Origin: Croceivirga sp.
GTDB taxonomy: Bacteria > Bacteroidota > Bacteroidia > Flavobacteriales > Flavobacteriaceae
Direction: 5' to 3'
DNA: 64,000 nt
NCBI GenBank assembly: GCA_028284285.1
Contig: JANQSA010000032.1
Coordinates: 1 to 64,000 of the forward strand
The stretch's first letter is position 1. Every line of letters starts with the position of its first letter. The position numbers and the translations under genes were made by a program. The notes beneath the pieces were generated by a model, which was not told where the DNA came from, ran no database searches, and saw only the letters and a program-made list of their open reading frames with translations. Of the stretch, positions 61,905 through 64,000 are shown one piece after another.

Positions 61905-63091
61905 TCCAGGAGGACGTCCATCTTTCGTACTGCACCAATATTCATCCGGGTGAAAATTGGGACATCACTTTTCGAAATCTTCAAAAACACGTTCCCGTTG
62001 TAAAACAGCGGCTTTCGCCACATGCGGATTTTGGTTTGGGATTACGGCTTTCTAACAAAGCCAGCGAAGAACTGGGGGTTTCAGGAAATCTAAAAAACTT
62101 TAAGGACTGGCTTGAGGAGCAGGGTCTCTACATCTTCACCATGAATGGGTTTCCTTATGGAAATTTTCATTTTGAACGGGTTAAGGATAAAGTACATGCG
62201 CCGGATTGGACCACTGTTGAACGCTTAGCCTACACCAAAAGGTTGTTTCAGCAACTGGCATTTTTACTCCCTGCAGGGATATCAGGGGGAATTTCCACTT
62301 CACCGGTTAGCTATAAGCATTGGTATGGTACTGGAGAAGAAAGGGAGCAAGTACTACAGACCGGAGCTCAACACATCGTTCAAATAGCGGTCTTTTTGTG
62401 GGAACTTGAAACGACTTCCGGAAAGTATTTGCATCTGGATATTGAACCGGAACCTGACGGGCTATTGGAAAACACGGTGGACGTGATCTCCTTCTTTAAG
62501 GAGTATCTTATGGTGGAGGCGAGAAAAGCGTTTATGCAGCTAGGTTTTACCACCACGGAATCCGAATCACTGTTAAGACGATACATTACGCTTTGCTATG
62601 ACGTTTGTCATTTCTCTTTAGCATATGAAACCCCGGAAACCACCTTTGCATTATTGGCAAAAGAGCAGATAGAAATTGGAAAAATCCAGGTCAGTGCTGC
62701 GCTAAAAATTCTTTGGGATGAAAAGGCGAAAGCAGAAATTTGGAAGTCTTTGGCCGAATTTAACGAACCTGTCTATTTGCATCAGGTAACTCAAATTGAA
62801 CAAAACAGTGTAAAGACCTATCCTGATTTGCCCATAGTGTTGAAGGAAAAAGAAGCATTTAAAGAGCTCCGGGCGCATTTTCATGTTCCCATTTTCTTAG
62901 AAAAATATGGTCGCCTTTATTCAACACAGGAGGACATTATCAAGGTCATTAATTATGTAAAAAAGCATAAGATGACCAGGCATCTTGAAGTGGAAACCTA
63001 TACCTGGGATGTTTTACCGAAACAACTTAAATTGGATTTGGACGATTCAATTGTACGTGAATTGCGCTGGCTTAAAGAAAAATTCCAATGA
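61898..63091 (+). CDS. eboE: EboE, metabolite traffic protein
   Basis: The 397-aa protein is a TIM-barrel of xylose-isomerase-like type: HLSYCTNIHPGENW, YIFTMNGFPYGNFH, YLHLDIEPEPDGLLEN and LCYDVCHFSLAYE, with metal-binding Glu, Asp and His. EboE is found only in ebo clusters and is named metabolite traffic protein in databases. The start is TTG at 61898 or 61901; no ATG occurs within the first 80 residues. It overlaps eboD by 7 nt and eboF by 4 nt. Confidence 0.92.
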   Translation: MLIQEDVHLSYCTNIHPGENWDITFRNLQKHVPVVKQRLSPHADFGLGLRLSNKASEELGVSGNLKNFKDWLEEQGLYIFTMNGFPYGNFHFERVKDKVHAPDWTTVERLAYTKRLFQQLAFLLPAGISGGISTSPVSYKHWYGTGEEREQVLQTGAQHIVQIAVFLWELETTSGKYLHLDIEPEPDGLLENTVDVISFFKEYLMVEARKAFMQLGFTTTESESLLRRYITLCYDVCHFSLAYETPETTFALLAKEQIEIGKIQVSAALKILWDEKAKAEIWKSLAEFNEPVYLHQVTQIEQNSVKTYPDLPIVLKEKEAFKELRAHFHVPIFLEKYGRLYSTQEDIIKVINYVKKHKMTRHLEVETYTWDVLPKQLKLDLDDSIVRELRWLKEKFQ

Positions 63092-64000
63092 AGAAGACAG
63101 TAGTGATCAATGTGGTAGGGCTTTCCAAACGCCTTATCGGGGAGCATACCCCATTTATCCGGAGTTTTCTGGAACAACAGCACCATGCTTTGATACAACC
63201 CGTTCTTCCTGCGGTGACATGCAGTGCCCAGGCTACCTATCTCACCGGCATGCAGCCTTCAGAACACGGGATCGTAGGTAATGGCTGGTATTTTAAGGAA
63301 GAATGTGAGGTAAAGTTTTGGCGGCAGAGCAACAAGCTGGTTCAAGCGCCAAAAATCTGGGAAAAGCTTAGGCAGGAATTTCCGGGGTTTACCTGTGCCA
63401 ATCTTTTTTGGTGGTATAATATGTATTCCACTGTTGATTTTAGTGTTACACCCAGGCCGAATTACCTGGCTGATGGTAGAAAAATTCCGGATGTCTATTC
63501 CCATCCTTCCCTGTTACGAGATCGGTTGCAACGGGAATTAGGTACTTTTCCTTTGTTTCATTTTTGGGGACCTAAAACTTCAATTGCCTCCAGCCAATGG
63601 ATTGCGGACGCCGCATTACTTACCGATAAGTGGTACAACCCAACACTATCATTGGTCTATTTGCCGCATTTGGATTATAACATCCAACGGCATGGACTCA
63701 ACTTTGAAGTACTAAAAACGGACTTGGCAGAGATTGATTCAGTAGTAAAACAAGTGGTAGACCACTTCCAAAAACAAAATGCCAGCATTGTACTGCTTTC
63801 GGAATATGGGATCACCAATGTAAACCACCCTATTCATTTAAACCGTATTTTGAGGCAGCATGGCTATTTGGCGCTTCGGGTGGAACGCGGATTAGAATTA
63901 TTGGATGCTGGAGCAAGCAAAGCTTTTGCCGTGGCCGACCATCAAATTGCCCATGTTTATATCAATGATGTTGCGGTGAAAGATGAGGTAGCAGCACTGT
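63088..64000 (+). CDS. eboF: Nucleotide pyrophosphatase/phosphodiesterase-like EboF, 3' end outside window
   Basis: The frame opens at ATG 63088 (ATGA overlap with eboE) and is still open at the edge after 304 codons. The start KKTVVINVVGLSKRL and LPAVTCSAQATYLTGMQPSEHG match the alkaline-phosphatase superfamily nucleotide pyrophosphatase group. GIVGNGWYF and LLSEYGI-like segments follow. The first metal-binding Asp that usually precedes DG-(L/F) in this fold is not visible; the position reads Val/Asn. It is the sixth ebo gene. Confidence 0.88.
   Translation, partial: MKKTVVINVVGLSKRLIGEHTPFIRSFLEQQHHALIQPVLPAVTCSAQATYLTGMQPSEHGIVGNGWYFKEECEVKFWRQSNKLVQAPKIWEKLRQEFPGFTCANLFWWYNMYSTVDFSVTPRPNYLADGRKIPDVYSHPSLLRDRLQRELGTFPLFHFWGPKTSIASSQWIADAALLTDKWYNPTLSLVYLPHLDYNIQRHGLNFEVLKTDLAEIDSVVKQVVDHFQKQNASIVLLSEYGITNVNHPIHLNRILRQHGYLALRVERGLELLDAGASKAFAVADHQIAHVYINDVAVKDEVAAL

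Noticed and set aside
1-64000. CRISPR arrays, tRNA or rRNA genes
   Set aside because: No regularly spaced short repeats and no tRNA or rRNA-like sequence were recognised by eye; a covariance-model scan would be needed to exclude them fully.

Overview
The window is a piece of a Bacteroidota chromosome, most likely a marine member of the Flavobacteriaceae. Three things point there. First, the gene content: lipoproteins with acidic residues right after the lipobox Cys, DUF58/MoxR and RDD/SpoIIM membrane clusters, head-GIN (DUF2807) proteins, a GlgE-type glucan operon and an ebo cluster. Second, the promoters: repeated -7 elements of the form TAnnTTTG, some with an upstream TTTG, and no clear Shine-Dalgarno sequences. 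Third, dense packing with 1-40 nt overlaps between genes. No rRNA, tRNA, CRISPR, prophage or intact insertion sequence was recognised.

Layout. 1-4477: two multi-domain fasciclin (FAS1) lipoproteins on the minus strand. The first runs off the left edge and contains a nearly perfect 471-bp tandem duplication. 4637-7376: mnmA, a nitronate monooxygenase-like gene and a small YfiM-like protein. 7388-14299: a seven-gene envelope cluster (DUF58, MoxR ATPase, DUF4350, DUF4129, polytopic protein, SpoIIM-like, divergent RDD) whose function is not established. 14303-19956: TRIC-like channel, lipoprotein cyclophilin, CoA-pyrophosphatase-type NUDIX, acyltransferase, an ECF sigma factor with a membrane partner, and a type II NADH dehydrogenase. 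20007-25398: xerD, three small outer-membrane barrels, aroQ, a sugar dehydrogenase lipoprotein and DUF3817. 25410-28996: lpd, a DinB-like gene, two MsrBs (one cytosolic, one lipoprotein) and a lipoprotein with a short collagen-like stretch.

29206-37187 is a glucan operon: GlgE maltosyltransferase, maltokinase, branching enzyme GlgB and a GH31 alpha-glucosidase. It would turn maltose into maltose-1-phosphate and then into branched alpha-glucan; no trehalose synthase is present here. 37188-39096 is gene-poor. It holds one M48 lipoprotein protease flanked by what look like truncated gene remnants. 39097-44165: a UMF1-family transporter converging on an ECF sigma / anti-sigma-like / DUF4097-like / two DUF2807 operon. 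44383-50671: lon, cmk, a BON-LysM protein and rpsA, the last with a structured leader.

50788-57370: pyrR, pyrB, a small STAS-like gene, rnz, pdxH, sixA and ppk1. Between the STAS-like gene and rnz sits a four-helix-bundle (23S IVS-protein family) gene flanked by imperfect inverted repeats of about 33 bp, which looks like a small non-autonomous cassette. 57372-64000: miaE, then a six-gene ebo cluster (eboA-F, the last cut by the window edge). Ebo clusters elsewhere are linked to export or trafficking of secondary-metabolite precursors; the substrate here is unknown.
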